Positions 35,242 to 47,899 of a stretch of 64,000 bases of DNA are shown here, one piece after another. Origin of the DNA: Cryptomeria japonica (taxonomy: Eukaryota > Streptophyta > Pinopsida > Cupressales > Cupressaceae). A program made the position numbers and the translations under genes. The DNA is taken from contig NC_081415.1 of NCBI RefSeq assembly GCF_030272615.1, positions 369,029,667-369,093,666 on the forward strand, in the 5' to 3' direction. How positions within the stretch are numbered: the stretch's first letter is position 1; each line of letters starts with the position of its first letter. The notes beneath the pieces were generated by a model that worked only from the letters and a program-made list of their open reading frames with translations, was not told where the DNA came from and made no database searches.

Positions 35242-37160
35242 GAATCTGTAAGGCCTTCCCCAAACCAAGATTTGATTAACTTAGTTGACCATGTTTGACC
35301 CTATTAATAAATGCTTTATGATTCAATAGAATGGACTGTGTTAGACAGATAGATTGGTGAGAAAAGTAATTGAACCAAGTTATAGAGTTATTTCACCTTG
35401 TGGTGTACATTTTGATGTGTTATGAATTTGAAATCTTAAAAGATCCATTGATTGGATAATCTTGATTTAACGTATGTCAGCTATGTCTGGATGTAGAACT
35501 TATATGATTTCGTGATTGGATAACATTGATGAATGTTGATGCTTCATTTATATGCTTTATGATAAAGAACTCTATATGATTCTAGAATAGGATAAATTGG
35601 AGATGATGTATGTCATTATTGGATTTGCAGGACTTTATTATGATAATAGAATTAAGATGTATGTTTTATGTGTGGACCAAAATTATGAGAATTATGATAA
35701 TTGCTTATGTGGATTTAATTGGATATGAGATATATTGAATTGTTCAAATGAAAATTGTATGCGAAGTGTTTGATGTGTATTCTAATTCATGTGTTTAATA
35801 TTATATGAGGTTATTGGAAATTACTAATATGTATTTGAGTGGCACAGGAAAAGATATCCATGTGACCATGGAAATATTACGAAGAACCAAACCTAGACCT
35901 ATGTATGTTCGTAAAACCAAGGTTTGTCTATTTGGAGAGACAACACCCCGTTTGTGTCGTATTTTATTCATAATAGTAAATGATGCATGTGTGTTAAATG
36001 TTATTTATTTGACTTACTTAAATCCAACAAGAGACAAGATTTCATGTACAATTTTGTAAAAGTATTTTCTTTGTGTCACTTGACACGTGTTGATTTATGT
36101 TTGAGTTTTTAAATTTGTCTCTTGGAGGGAATTGTTTAACTATAGCTTTTTCAATTAAATTTAATGTGATTCCATAATTGCCTTAGGTAGAGAATCTTTG
36201 GGATGGTCAACTTAGGTTTGACCCGAAAATAAACTTCAGAGGGGTTTAAAAAGGGTTAAATGGACTCCTAGGGGTAGTTTATTAGGGTTTCCTAAAGCCC
36301 ATAAGGTATACCTAAGGGTTAGGAGTAATTTTAGGCATGTTTCTACTCCCATGTGACCATTTAGACACCCTAAAAAGTGACTTTTCTAAGTTGTCTGAAA
36401 ATGGAAATTAGAAGGCTTGAACTAAGTTGTTAACCTTCCTTTTTGAATGAGAGTTCCCTTTCCCATTTTACCCTACTTTCCTTTTTCAGTTTTAGAAACT
36501 TGAGAGAACTCACACTAGTGTCTTCTTAAGCAAGAAAGAGAGATTTTGGGGGTAATCACCCACTCTCCATTTTTGGAGACAAAAGAATTTTGAAAAGAAA
36601 AAGATAGATTTGGGATTCAGAATGCAGGCTAAGGGTAAAAAGAGAAGTCTTGTGGAATTGGGCTACTCATCCTCAATAAAACTAGCATACCTTGGGCAAT
36701 TTAAGGTTGGTTCTACAATATTTGCAGGTTGTTAGAAGAAAATATCAGGACATGTAGATATGGCTGGAGTTAATTGTTGCAGAAAATTGTTGTAAATGTA
36801 ATTAATATTCTTTGAAAGTCCTCATCTATTTGAAATGAGAGACCTGTTTGTAAAATGACAATAAAGACTTGGGAATATGTTTTAAAGATATGTGATATTT
36901 ATTTATGTTATATTGCAGAAAAGAAATGATTATTTCAAGTTTTTAGTTTGAAATAAATATTTGTTGTGTATAGGATGCTTTGAAAAGAAAGAAATGTATT
37001 CATTCCCTTTATGCATTTAAAATCAAGATATTAGAAAAGAAATGGAATAGATCTACCTGCATGTAGTAGGTTGGGAAATAAAATAAAATAAAATCTAAAA
37101 TTTAGATCTGTACATGGAAATGCCATATTTAGTTTATTTAAATGTCATTTTGTTTATTGC

Positions 37161-37215
37161 AGGAAAAAAAAACAAAAAAAACAAACAAAACAAAACAAAA
37201 AACAAAAAACACCAA
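37161..37215. repeat. A-rich simple repeat
   Basis: A run of (A)nC units, such as AAACAAAACAAAACAAAAAAC. Confidence 0.85.
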
Positions 37216-37995
37216 ATTTATTATAGTCATTTCTAAAGTTTTATTTTAGTCTAGATTTATCTAGTTGTTGTTAAATTTATTAAATTGGTCATTTATATAG
37301 TTGTGGTTAGAATTATTAAATACTGTCATTTGTTTAGTTACAGAGAATAAAATCTATAGTTAAACAAATTAAATGAAATAAATAGAAATTCTAGAGTTGC
37401 TATTCTAACTGACTTAATTCTGTTTTTTACTATATTTTGTCGATAGTAAATCAATATTTAAATAACCTATCTATTTCTTTTAGCAACTAGGATTTTGATA
37501 AAAAGGAAATAAATTCAATGATTCAAATCTGTAGAAATTATCCAATCTGCTAAATATGTTTTAGATTTTATATTTTTCATAGAAAGCTTTTGTCCTAGAC
37601 ACCACATATATATATATAAACAGCTTTTCATACCTATATTGAATATTTAAAAGAATTCTTTCTCAGATATAAACATAAATAAATTTATTGTCCAATATAT
37701 CTATATATATATTAAATGTTTAAATGAATTCATTACTTAATATATATTTGCACTTTTTAAATAAAGCAACAAAAAAAAAAAATACTATTTAAAACTTTAT
37801 TTTATAAAAAAAAAAATATATTATTACAAAACAAAATCTTTTTTAAAAACAAATCTATAAATCAATAAATAAAAGAGGCTTTTTGTAATGATTAAAACAG
37901 AATTGGGGTTTATGGGTATCATGGTAAATTTAGGTATGTTTAACTAAAAGGGGGATAAACCTCACTTTAAATATATAAGTGTATATTAGATAAAT

Positions 37996-38047
37996 ATATA
38001 TATATATAAATATATATGTAATCATATATATATATATATATATATAT
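37996..38047. repeat. AT dinucleotide microsatellite
   Basis: Interrupted (TA)n tracts with a longest pure run near 38025-38046. Confidence 0.9.
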
Positions 38048-39014
38048 TGTCCTGAATTTAATTAGTTTATTTACCATCCTTAATTTCTTTTTATCAATGT
38101 TAAATGTTCATTTATATATAATGTATAGGACAAATTGAAGAGTTAATTATTTTATTAGGTGTCTATATTTTATAAATGTTTAAATAGTCAAGAGGGCATA
38201 ATTTTTATTAAAAAAATGCTTAAAATTCTAATTAATTTTGGAGGTTAACCTTTTAGGGGATTTTTAATGGAAAATATAATGAAATATCCTACAACATTAT
38301 TATTATCATATTTGGATAAACATAGTTTAGAAGTTCAATCGGTTGAAATTAAAGCAAGGGGTAATGGGATTAATGGAAGCAAAATATTAAATAGTTGATG
38401 TTGGAAAAAGTAATATATACACTTGATTTAAATTATTTTAATTCATTTTAGAGATCAAAATGGTTTTATTTTTATAATTAAACGGAATGATTCAATATAG
38501 TAAAATAAATAATTTAAGAGGATATTGTAATAAAATTTCTCTATAATAAAATTAAGGGACTAAGCCAGGCGTACCTTATTATCCCAAGTGGAGTCTTTCA
38601 TCAGACAATTTAATTAACTTAATGATGTTTGGCACCTTAATTGTATCTACTCAATTAGGCAATATTAATGAAATGAAATAGCAATAGTGTTAACATTTAG
38701 TAAATAATTGATATCAAACCCGGTCATTATATTAATGTCTGTTTAGTAGAAATGGATCCAAATAAGTACTAAAAAGCGCAACTGAAATGAAAGGAACTTT
38801 CGAGAGAACTTAATAAGACCCTCATGAAAATTATTTGCTCCGCTTGATAATAGAAGTTATCATAATTGTTATGTTAGTATTTAATATCAATTAATATTTT
38901 GTTTAGAACAAACTGTTAAGTTGTCACAACTATTTAAGTAAATGAATCCATGTAATTAAGTGCTTTAAAAAAAAAAATGTCGGTTGTGTTTTGCCCAAAA
39001 GTTTGGGCATGACA

Positions 39015-39321
39015 GAATCCTCCTTGTCCTTTGACTATGAATGTCATTTCATGCCTTTGAGGTTTTCTCATGCAAAGTTGGCTTACCATGCCCCTTATGC
39101 TCATAATCAAATCATGACATCTTCAAAATAATAGACTATCCTATATACTTCAAGGACTATTCTTACATGTTCTTTGATCATTAGAGATTGCTTTGTCATT
39201 GTACCCTTTAGACTAACCTTGTCATAACTTTTATGCAAGGTTATGGATGATTGTCCTTTTGAATGCCTTGCTATGATTGATCAAAATCTTCTTAATCTAC
39301 CTTCAATGGTCATGAAGGTAT
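39015..39321. other. No gene recognised
   Basis: Mixed sequence between the candidate solo LTR and the copia element, ending in the copia target site GGTAT (39317-39321). Confidence 0.4.
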
Positions 39322-40527
39322 TATTGGCCATTTGGTGGAATTGGTTATGTGTTGCATTGATGTTTTGTCATTGATGTCAACACTAGCTGTTTGGATGCTT
39401 TACTGGCACCCTTCTGGTCCCAGTATGTTGAGTGGTTTTTGGTTAAATTGGATTTGACATGATTTGGTTAACTCCGGTATAATCTGGTGATGGAATTGGC
39501 TTGTTCATAATACCTATACTCATAATTGGTCAGTTGGTTTCGATCTAGTGATTGGATGCTATCCTGCTTATACAGAAGATTGGTTTCTAGTTCTGGCAAG
39601 GGTTTCACCGGAAGATCTTTTGGTGGAGATCTTTGATGCATTGCATAATTGGTGTTTGTGCATCTTTTGATGGAGTTTCAGGATGATGTTGGTAATCTTT
39701 TTCAAGACTTGGCGTTTGGAGATCATTGTTGAAGCGTGTGGACCTATACTTGGTCCTGATTGATCTAGGTTATGGACCGACACTAATGTAACATGTGGAC
39801 AAGAATTATTGCTATATTTTTGGGATGTCTTATATATTGGATATTATTTATTTTAGTCTAAGGCTAACATGGTTTGTAATAATGTAATTGGTTTATTCTC
39901 TGGTAGCCGACCTGATTGTTTATGGTCTAGGGTTTGTATAAATAAGATGTAAGATCTCATTGTAGATCATCATGGTTATTGTAAGAGGTCATGGTCAAGG
40001 AATATAGTGTGTGAATATTGTAATATCATTTAGACAGAGGAGTTGGTTGATCAATGAAAATCGAATTGGGTTTGTAAGAGGATTTGGTCCTCTAGTATTG
40101 AGCTTAATTGGAACTGTACTCAGGCATAGGAGATGCTATCTTTTGTAGTTCAACACTTCTCTGGATTGTAGTCTAGATTTGTATGTAGTCAGTGAGACTC
40201 CTTTTGTGAAGAGCAGTGTGCTCTAGGTTGTTGGCCTTCCTGCAAGTGCAGGCCCCTTCATTGTAAATTTGCATACTTATTGCAGAAGTATTATTTGACT
40301 ATGGGTAGACTTCCCATCGTGGTTTTTCCCTTTACCGGGTTTTCCACGTACAAATCTTGGTGTTATGTGGATGGCTTTTATTCTATGATTATTGTTTATG
40401 TTTAGTTGGATTAACTGCTATTTCGGTATTATTATTTTGAATTGATAATGCTTTCGGTAATCTGTGACAACTGATTCACCCCCCCCTCCCTTCTCAATTG
40501 TCTTCTGGTTATCTGAACTGTCTAACA
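39322..40527 (+). repeat. Copia 5' LTR
   Basis: 1206 bp, TATTGGCC...CTAACA. Contains GCTCTAGG (40220-40227), the hairpin-forming CCTGCAAGTGCAGGCCCC (40239-40256), TTTTTCCCTTTACCGGG (40323-40339) and ACTGATTCACCCCCCCTCC near 40470. Confidence 0.92.
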
Positions 40528-40529
40528 AT

Positions 40530-40541
40530 TGGTATTAGAGC
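40530..40541 (+). promoter_or_regulatory. Copia primer-binding site (tRNA-iMet type)
   Basis: TGGTATTAGAGC: one C-to-T change from the iMet site. Confidence 0.88.
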
Positions 40542-40588
40542 TTTGGTCCTCTCTGTAGAATTAAGCTTAACCGCTTGAGGAAGATCCT

Positions 40589-41564
40589 ATGGCGACTAAC
40601 AGTTCAATTTCATCCAGTTTGTCTGGAGATATTTTTTGAAGGGATATACCGAGGCTTGAAGGAACAAATTATGCAGTATGGAAGATTCGGATGGAGACTC
40701 ATCTGAGATGTCTTGGCAAAGAAATTTGGGAGATCACAAAGAATGGTGTCACACCCTTTAATCTGGGATTTGGCAATCCTCCTCCAGCAAACCTGGACAA
40801 GGAGCTCGAGAATGATTATAGAGCAAGAGAAGCCCTCTTGTGTGCACTTTCTGATAAATAAATTATGGGATTAACAAACAAAACATGTGGAAAAACTATA
40901 TGGGATAAATTGCAGACCCTTAATGAAGCTGACCCTACAGTGAACATTGCTAAACTTGATGGTTACCGAGTGAGATGAAAATATGAAGATGGAAGAAGAT
41001 GAAAGGATTACTGCATTCATGGAAAGAGTAAATGAGATTGTTATGGGAATTCAATGTTGTGGTGGAACTTTGAGCGAAGATGAGATTGTTTCTAAATTCC
41101 TAAGAGCCCTACCACCAGTTTACAAAATGAAGGCTATTGATGTTAATGAGTTAAGAAAAATGGCTAATACATCTGCCAACAGAGATACTTTGGGTGGGAA
41201 ACTATCTTCTTTTGAGCTTGAGGAATTTGGAGCTTCTGGAGTTGTGAAAACTGAACCTTCTTTTCATACATCTACATCTACAACCGCAAGCAAGATTGGA
41301 GAGTTTTATATGCAAAATAATTAGAAGATATGAAGAGAGAAGATGAAGAGCTTGAGAAACTTGAAGCACTATTTTGCTAGAAGAGCACCGAAAGGACCGG
41401 TAGGAAGTAAGTATGAAGGAAAAGCACCTTTTAAATGTTTTCAATTTAATAAGATTGGTCATTTGGCATCTAGATGTCTTGAAAGGATTTTAAGAATTGA
41501 AGAAAGAGTTAAGAAATCATTTAAGCCTAATCAAGATAAGTTTAGATTCAAGAAAAATAAATGA
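40589..41564 (+). pseudogene. Copia gag (UBN2-type) with damaged zinc knuckle
   Basis: The ATG at 40589 follows the PBS by about 50 bases. The order fits copia gag: RLEGTNYAVWKIRMETHL, TIWDKLQTLNEA, then ITAFMERVNEIV and EIVSKFLRALPP. The knuckle near 41437-41478 reads CFQFNKIGHLASRC, with its second Cys replaced by Phe. Stops lie at 40637 (TGA), 40859 (TAA), 40976 (TGA, at a frameshift), 41322 (TAG), 41331 (TGA) and 41562 (TGA). After 40983 the frame is the same one used by pol, so gag and pol were a single polyprotein. Confidence 0.85.
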
Positions 41565-44500
41565 TGCTACATAGCGGATGAGGAAGGTATTACCAATTTA
41601 GATGATGAACCAGTAGATGACTTTGCTAGTGGATCCAACAATGGGAAAGAATAGGTATTCTTGGCTATCAAGAAAGATGATCTGGCACTGGAAGAGAATG
41701 TACCAGAGGAGAAGGCACTTGCTGCTAAAATTGAGGATAAGGATGAATGGGTAATTGAAAGCGGGTGTTCACATCATATGACTGGAGATAAAGGAAATTT
41801 TTTGTATTTGCAAGAAATTGATAGTGGATTAGCTAGATTTGGAGATGACAAGGCATGTATGATTAAGGGAAAAGGAACTATATCATTGGATGGTAAAAAC
41901 AATACTGACAATGTTTATTATGTTGAAGGTTTGAAGCATAATCTTTTGAGTGTAGGACAATTGGTAGATAAGGGATTTCAATTACAGTTCAAGGATGGAA
42001 AATGCAAAATCATTAACAGATCTGGCTTGGAGATTGCAACCGGTACACAGACATAAGATAACATATTTTATTTGAACTTCGGTGAGAAGACATGTTTGAT
42101 TACACAGATTGATGAAAGTTGGTTGTGGCATAAAAGGTTGTGTCATATAAATTTTGATTGCATTATGAAGATCAGTTCAACTAAGGCTGTTAGAGATATA
42201 CCTAAGATTATGAAGCCCCATAATCTGGTATGTAAAGAATGTCAAATGGGCAAATAGGTCAGAATCTCTTTTAGAAGTATACAAGATAAATCAAATGATG
42301 TTCTTGATCTTATTCACACTTATTTATGTGGCCCTGCTAGAGTTAAAAGTTTCCATAGTGATAGATATTTCATGCTAATCATTGATGATTATTCTAGAAT
42401 GATGTGGGTTACTTTTTTGAGAGAAAAATCTAAAGCATTTGAAAAGTTTAAAATCTTTAAGGCTAAAGTGGAAACTGAGACAAGATTGAAGATTAAATGT
42501 TTGAGATCAGATCATGGTGGAGAATTCACATCCGGTGAGTTTAATAACTTTTGTGATAAGCATGGTATCAGAAGACAATTTTCTACTCCCCAAACACCTC
42601 AGCAGAATGGAGTTGTGAAAAGAAAAAATAGAACTATCTTGGATGCTACTAGAACAATGATGATGGAAGCAAATCTACCTCATATCTATTTGAAAGAAGT
42701 AGTTAGTACAACGATTTATACATTTAATAGAGTATATATCAAAGGAGAAACCAGTAAGACACCTTATGAATTATGGTTTGGCAATACACCTACAGTTAAG
42801 TATTTTAGAATCTTTTGTAGTAAATGTTATATCAAGAGAGATGATTTTATTGGAAAATTTGATCCTAGAAGTGATGAAGGCATGTTTCTTGGTTACTCTA
42901 ATGAAAGCAAAGTATATAGATGTTATAACAAGAGAGTGTAGAAAATAGTGGAGAGTGCTAATGTCAAAGTAGATGAGCTGAGAAAAAGTCAAATCAGAAT
43001 TTATGAGAAGGAACTGGCAGTGGAAATGATTATATTTGAGCCGGTAGCACCTTTATCAGAATAGAGAGTTGAGCCAGTTACTCCAGCAACACCAGAAAAT
43101 TCTACTAAAACTGAAGAACAGGGAAGAGGAGCAGAGAGTCAGAAGACTCCTAGGTATGTGAGATTGAATCATTCTGACGATCAAATAACTGGGGATAAGA
43201 GCAATGGAGTGATGACAAGAAGAAGACTGGCAACTAATAAGGTATGTTTAATTTCAATAATTGAGGCATGTAAAGATGAATTTTGGTTAAAAGCTATGGA
43301 AGATGAATTAGATTAGATTGAGAAAAATAATGTATGGACTTTGGTTCCCCGGCCTAAAAATAAAAATGTTATTGGAACTAAATGGATTTTTAGGAATAAA
43401 TTGAATGAGGATGGTAAAGTTATAAGGAATAAGGCTAGATTGGTTTGTAAAGGATATTCTCAAAAAGAAGGAATTGATTATGGAGAAACTTTTGCACCTG
43501 TAGCTAGGATTGAAGTTGTAAGACTATTTATTGCCTATGTTGCTTATAAAAACTACAAGGTTTATCAGATGGATGTTAAATGTGCATTCTTGAATGGGGA
43601 TCTTGATGAGGAAGTTTATATTGAGCAACCTGATTTTTTTTCACGGTCAGATGATACTGATATGGTTTACAGGTTAAGGAAAGCTTTATATGGATTGAAA
43701 CAAGCACCTAGAGCTTGGTATGCAAGGTTGGATAAATATCTTTTGAAACTTGGTTTTACTAAGGGTAGTGTTGACAGTAATTTATATTATAAAATCACTG
43801 ATGATGATATACTAATTGTTGAAGTATTTGTTGATGGCATTATTTTTGGAGGTAAAGATAAATTGTGCATAGAATTTTCTAAGAACATGGATTAAGAATT
43901 TGAGATGTCTATGATTGGTGAGATGAAATTTTTCTTAGGTTTGCAGATTACTCAAACTGACAAAGGTATTTTTATCTGTCAAACTAAATATGCTAAGGAA
44001 TTGTTGAATAAAGTTGGTATGGAGATTCTAAACTGGTAAGTACACCTATGGTTACAAGTGAGAAATTGACAAGGAAAGATGTTTCTACACCAATAAAACC
44101 TACAAGATACAAATCTATGATTGGAGGTCTACTTTATTTAACTCAGACTAGACCTGACATTATGAATGTTGTTTGTATTGTTTCAAGATTTTAGAGCGAT
44201 CCTAGAGAAAATCATGAGATGGCAGTGAAAATAATTTTTAGATACTTACAAGGTAAATCAGAAGATGGTTTGTGGTATCCTAAGGATGATAAATTCACTT
44301 TATGTGCATATACAGATGTTGACTGGGTTGGAGTTGTTGATAACCAAAAAAGTACTTTTGGTGGAGCTTTCTTTCTTAGAAAGAAGTTGGTTTCATGGAT
44401 CAGCAAGAAACAGTCATGTACTTCTTTATCTACTGCTAAAGCTGAGAATGTTGTTGCTGCTACTAATTGTACACAAATTTTATGGATGAAGGAAATGTTG

Positions 44501-44779
44501 AAGGATATAAAAGTAGATTGTGATGCACCAGTAGTTATTCACTGTGATAACTCTGTTGCTATTGATATATCAAAGAATCTAGTGTTTCACTATAAGACAA
44601 AGCACATATCTATCAAGTATAACGTTTTGAAGGAAAAGGTGGAAGCAAATGAAGTTAAATTGGTTTATGTGAACACTAAATAACATATTGCAGACATTTT
44701 CACTAAACATTTATCCAAGGAATATTTTGAATACCTGAGAGACAGATTGGGGGTTTCTGCCCCTTCGGCAGAGACTTGA
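41565..44779 (+). pseudogene. Copia pol: protease, integrase, RT, RNase H
   Basis: Protease: WVIESGCSHHMTG (about 41750), with Glu where the catalytic Asp is expected. Pre-integrase: WHKRLCH and CKECQMGK. Integrase: LIIDDYSR, RSDHGGEF and PQQNGVVKRKNRT, where the last catalytic acidic residue is Lys. [34 protein letters not shown] and a FVDGIIFG box in place of YVDD. RNase H: AYTDVDWVG, TAKAENVVAAT and HCDNSVAI. Stops at 41652, 42054, 42255, 42939, 43062, 43314, 43893, near 44193 and at 44681; a frameshift near 44025. The enzyme set is dead in this copy. It ends at TGA 44777. Confidence 0.9.
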
Positions 44780-45129
44780 TTGATGCGGTTTGGCATCAGT
44801 CTGGTATGCATTATTAAAGATACTATTCATTTTGGCACTGATGTGGGATGCTACTGCTCAAGGGGAGTAGTCATCTTTGAGATTCAGAGGCCTATGTTTT
44901 TTATTTGATATTTCTATCAGAATTATGGCATTGATGTCAAAGGGGGAGAGATACTGATGTGAAAAATACAAAAAAAAAAGAGAAAAATCATAAGGAGAGA
45001 GACATTGATATTCAGAACTATATGTAGGAGATTGTTGGTTATCTTCCATATGGGGAGACTTGTTTGACATTTCTTGGTACTTAGATGTTTTTCACATCTA
45101 GTGTTGCCATCAATGCCAAAGGGGGAGAT
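44780..45129 (+). promoter_or_regulatory. Copia 3' non-coding tail with two polypurine tracts
   Basis: AAGGGGAGTAG (44860-44870), AAAGGGGGAGAG (44939-44950) and AAAGGGGGAGA (45118-45128). The last directly precedes the LTR and is the working PPT position. The inner one, about 180 bases upstream and also after TTGATGTC, may be a central-type duplicate. Confidence 0.8.
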
Positions 45130-46320
45130 TGTTGGCCATTTGATGGAATTGATTATGTGTTGCATTGATATCAACACTAACTGTTTGGATGCTTTACTGG
45201 CACCCTTCTGGTCTCGGTAGGTTGAGTGGTTTTTGGTTAACTTGGATCCGGCATGATCTGGTTAACTCTGGTATAATCTAGTGATGGAATTGGCTTGTTC
45301 ATAATACCTATACTCATAATTGGTTAGTTGGTTTTGTTCTGGTGATTGGATGCTATCCTGCTTACACAAAAGATTGAATTCTGGTTCCAATGAGGGTTTC
45401 ACCGGTAGATCTTTTGGTGGAGATCTTTGATGCATTGCATAATTGGTGTTGGTGCAGCTTTTGATGGAGTTTCAGGATGATTTTGGTAATCTTGTTCGAG
45501 ACTTGGCATTTGGAGATCATTGTTGAAGTGTGTGGACCTATACTTGGTCTCGGTTGATCTAGGTTATGCATCGGCACTAATGAAACATGTGCATAGGAAT
45601 TATTGTTGAATTTATGGGATGTCTTATGTGTTGTATATTATTTATTTTAGTCTAAGGCCGACATGGTTTGTAATAATGTAATTGGTTTATTGTTTGGTAG
45701 CTGACCTAATTGTTTATGGTCAAGGGTTTGTATAAATAAGATGTAAGATATCATTGTAGATCATCATGGTTATTGTAAGAGGTCATGGTCAAGGAATGTA
45801 GTGTGTGAATATTGTAATATCATTCAGATAGAGGAGTTGGTTGATCAATGGAGATCAAATTGGGTTTATAAGAGGATTTGGTCCTCCGGTATTGGGCTTA
45901 ACCGGAACTGTACTCAGACATAGGAGATGCTATCTTTTGCAGTTCAACACTTCTCTGGATTGTAGTCTGGATTTGTATGTAGTCAGTGAGACTCCTTTTG
46001 TGAAGAGCAGTGTGCTCTAGGTTGTTGGCTTTCCTGCAAGTCCAGCCCCCTTCATTGTAAATTCACATACTTACTACAGAAGTATTATCTGACTGTGGGT
46101 AGGCTTCCCACCGTGGTTTTTCCCTTTATCGGGTTTTCCACGTACAAATATTGGTGTTATGTGGATGGATTTTATTCTGTCATTATTATTTATTCTTAAT
46201 TGGATTAACTGCTATTCTGGTATTATTATTTTGAATTGATAATGATTTCGGTAATCTATGACAACTAATTCACACCCCCCCCCCTCTCAGTTGTTTTTCG
46301 GTTATCTGAACTATCTAAAA
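45130..46320 (+). repeat. Copia 3' LTR
   Basis: 1191 bp, TGTTGGCC...CTAAAA, the partner of 39322-40527 with scattered substitutions. Its CCTGCA..TCCAGCCCCC hairpin (46033-46050) has lost pairing compared with the 5' LTR. It is followed by AGTAT. Confidence 0.92.
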
Positions 46321-47890
46321 AGTATTGTTAATTAATGAGCACTGCATTTACCAATGATTTGTGCAAATCATAGAGATCTCTTCTTAGATTTTATGCTATG
46401 AGGTCTTTGGGCTTGTAAATAACACTTTGGTCTTCATTATCCCTTATTTCTTCTCCATTCTCTACTAAGCTCTTTTTGACAGTGGCTTGGGATTTGGCTC
46501 TCTCTGTGAACATCTCAAACAGTCATGTTTATCCCTGCTTTCTTCTACAACTATCTTAGATCATGATTATTGAACAACACTTTGGAATATATTATCTTAT
46601 ATCTCGTGTTATATATTTTCTATTTATTGGTAAGAAAATTTGTAATAAGAACAATTTTGCATCATGTGATCAACATTTTTTGTGGACCCAACAACACATT
46701 AATTAACTCTTCCCAAGCCTTCCATAGGTTATGATGTTTTTGGCTTTAATATTTCTCTTTTTCCTCATAGAATACTTCATTTCACAAGCATGGTGTTGCA
46801 ACATATCATGCACATTAACAGTAGTATCAAGATAATCTATCGACATGAAAAGAAGTATGAAGACATATTGTTCTCCTTCTTGGAGTTTCTATAATATTAC
46901 AAGTTTTTTCTCACTAGCATATTTCATATTCAATCTATGCCTGACTTATTTTTTATGTTGTACCATTAAAATATTATTATTCACCACTATAAATTTATTT
47001 ACTAAATCTTCTATATATTTGTTTAAATGATGATTATTTTGGGGATCCATGTATATTTCTAATTATCATATATTATGGCCATTAAAATATTATTAGTCAC
47101 CATATCATATATTATGGCCATTAGAATATTATTAGTCACCACTATCAATTTAGTTGATATATGTACTATATATTTGTTTTAAATGATGTGAGTTTCACAT
47201 TCTCTCTTTCATATCTTGAGTGACCATTTTGGGGATCCATTCATATTTTGAATGATCATATTGGGAATTGATTTTTTCTTTGCATCTTGAAGTTATCCTC
47301 ACAAAATAAAATAGCTACATCTCATATTTTGCATGATTCTTCTAGGGAACTGGCCAAAAATGTTGGTTAAGTTCACCCAAATTTCATGGCATTCTTTTAA
47401 AAGTAAATATTCTATTTAGTATTTAGAAAGATGGAAACTCAATTCTTTTATAAAATCATTCATTGGATCTCATTTTTCCTCCAATACCAAGTATATCCTT
47501 ACACTTCTTTTCAATCTTTCAGGCTATAGGAGAAACATGAAGAATATGAGATGCTTCTTGTTCATTTAAATCTTTTCTATCTTTCAAGATACAGGAGAAA
47601 CATGAAGAATATGGGGTGCATCTTGTTCGGATAAAAAACATTGTTGGGAAATTGCATCTACAAGTGGTCATTCTAAATATGGCATGCTAAAAACACTACA
47701 ACTCCAACATGTTCAAAATTAAATATTTCCTTTTGGTTGTCTTCTTAAAATTATGTAGTTAAATCAAGGAGCTTTTGTGTTACACCATTAAACTTAGTGG
47801 ATATGTATAGTATGGACTAGTTTAAGTACATAACTATGAGGATGTAGTGTTTGGGAAATTAGTGTCAATACTTAATAATGGTTATGTTGT
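46321..47890. repeat. AT-rich region with local tandem duplications
   Basis: A unit containing ATTAAAATATTATTAGTCACC occurs near 46966, 47080 and 47121, with GGGGATCCAT following near 47041 and 47231. A second duplication of about 65 bp with GGAGAAACATGAAGAATATG lies at about 47518-47580 and 47583-47640. No gene is supported here. Confidence 0.55.
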
Positions 47891-47899
47891 AGGTTATGC

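Larger units (their letters stand above)
35247..39014. mobile_element. Candidate 3.8-kb solo LTR (Gypsy-like), AT-rich
   Basis: The stretch starts TGTAAGGCC and ends GGGCATGACA, flanked by GAATC on both sides (35242-35246 and 39015-39019). Flanking sequences differ in base composition from the AT-rich inside and resemble each other. The interior lacks coding sequence; the 84-codon frame near 35805-36059 has no recognisable domain. A chance match of five bases plus TG over this distance is quite possible, so the call is tentative. Confidence 0.4.
39322..46320 (+). mobile_element. Ty1/copia element, full length but decayed
   Basis: LTRs at 39322-40527 and 45130-46320, iMet PBS at 40530-40541, gag, protease, integrase, RT and RNase H in copia order, and a PPT at 45118-45128. 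The flanks are GGTAT and AGTAT, a 5-bp target duplication with one change. The 5' LTR starts TA and the 3' LTR ends AA where TG and CA are expected. Coding parts carry many stops, two frameshifts and changed catalytic residues. Confidence 0.93.

Noticed and set aside
35805-36059. 84-codon frame on plus
   Set aside because: No homology seen and inside an AT-rich candidate LTR.
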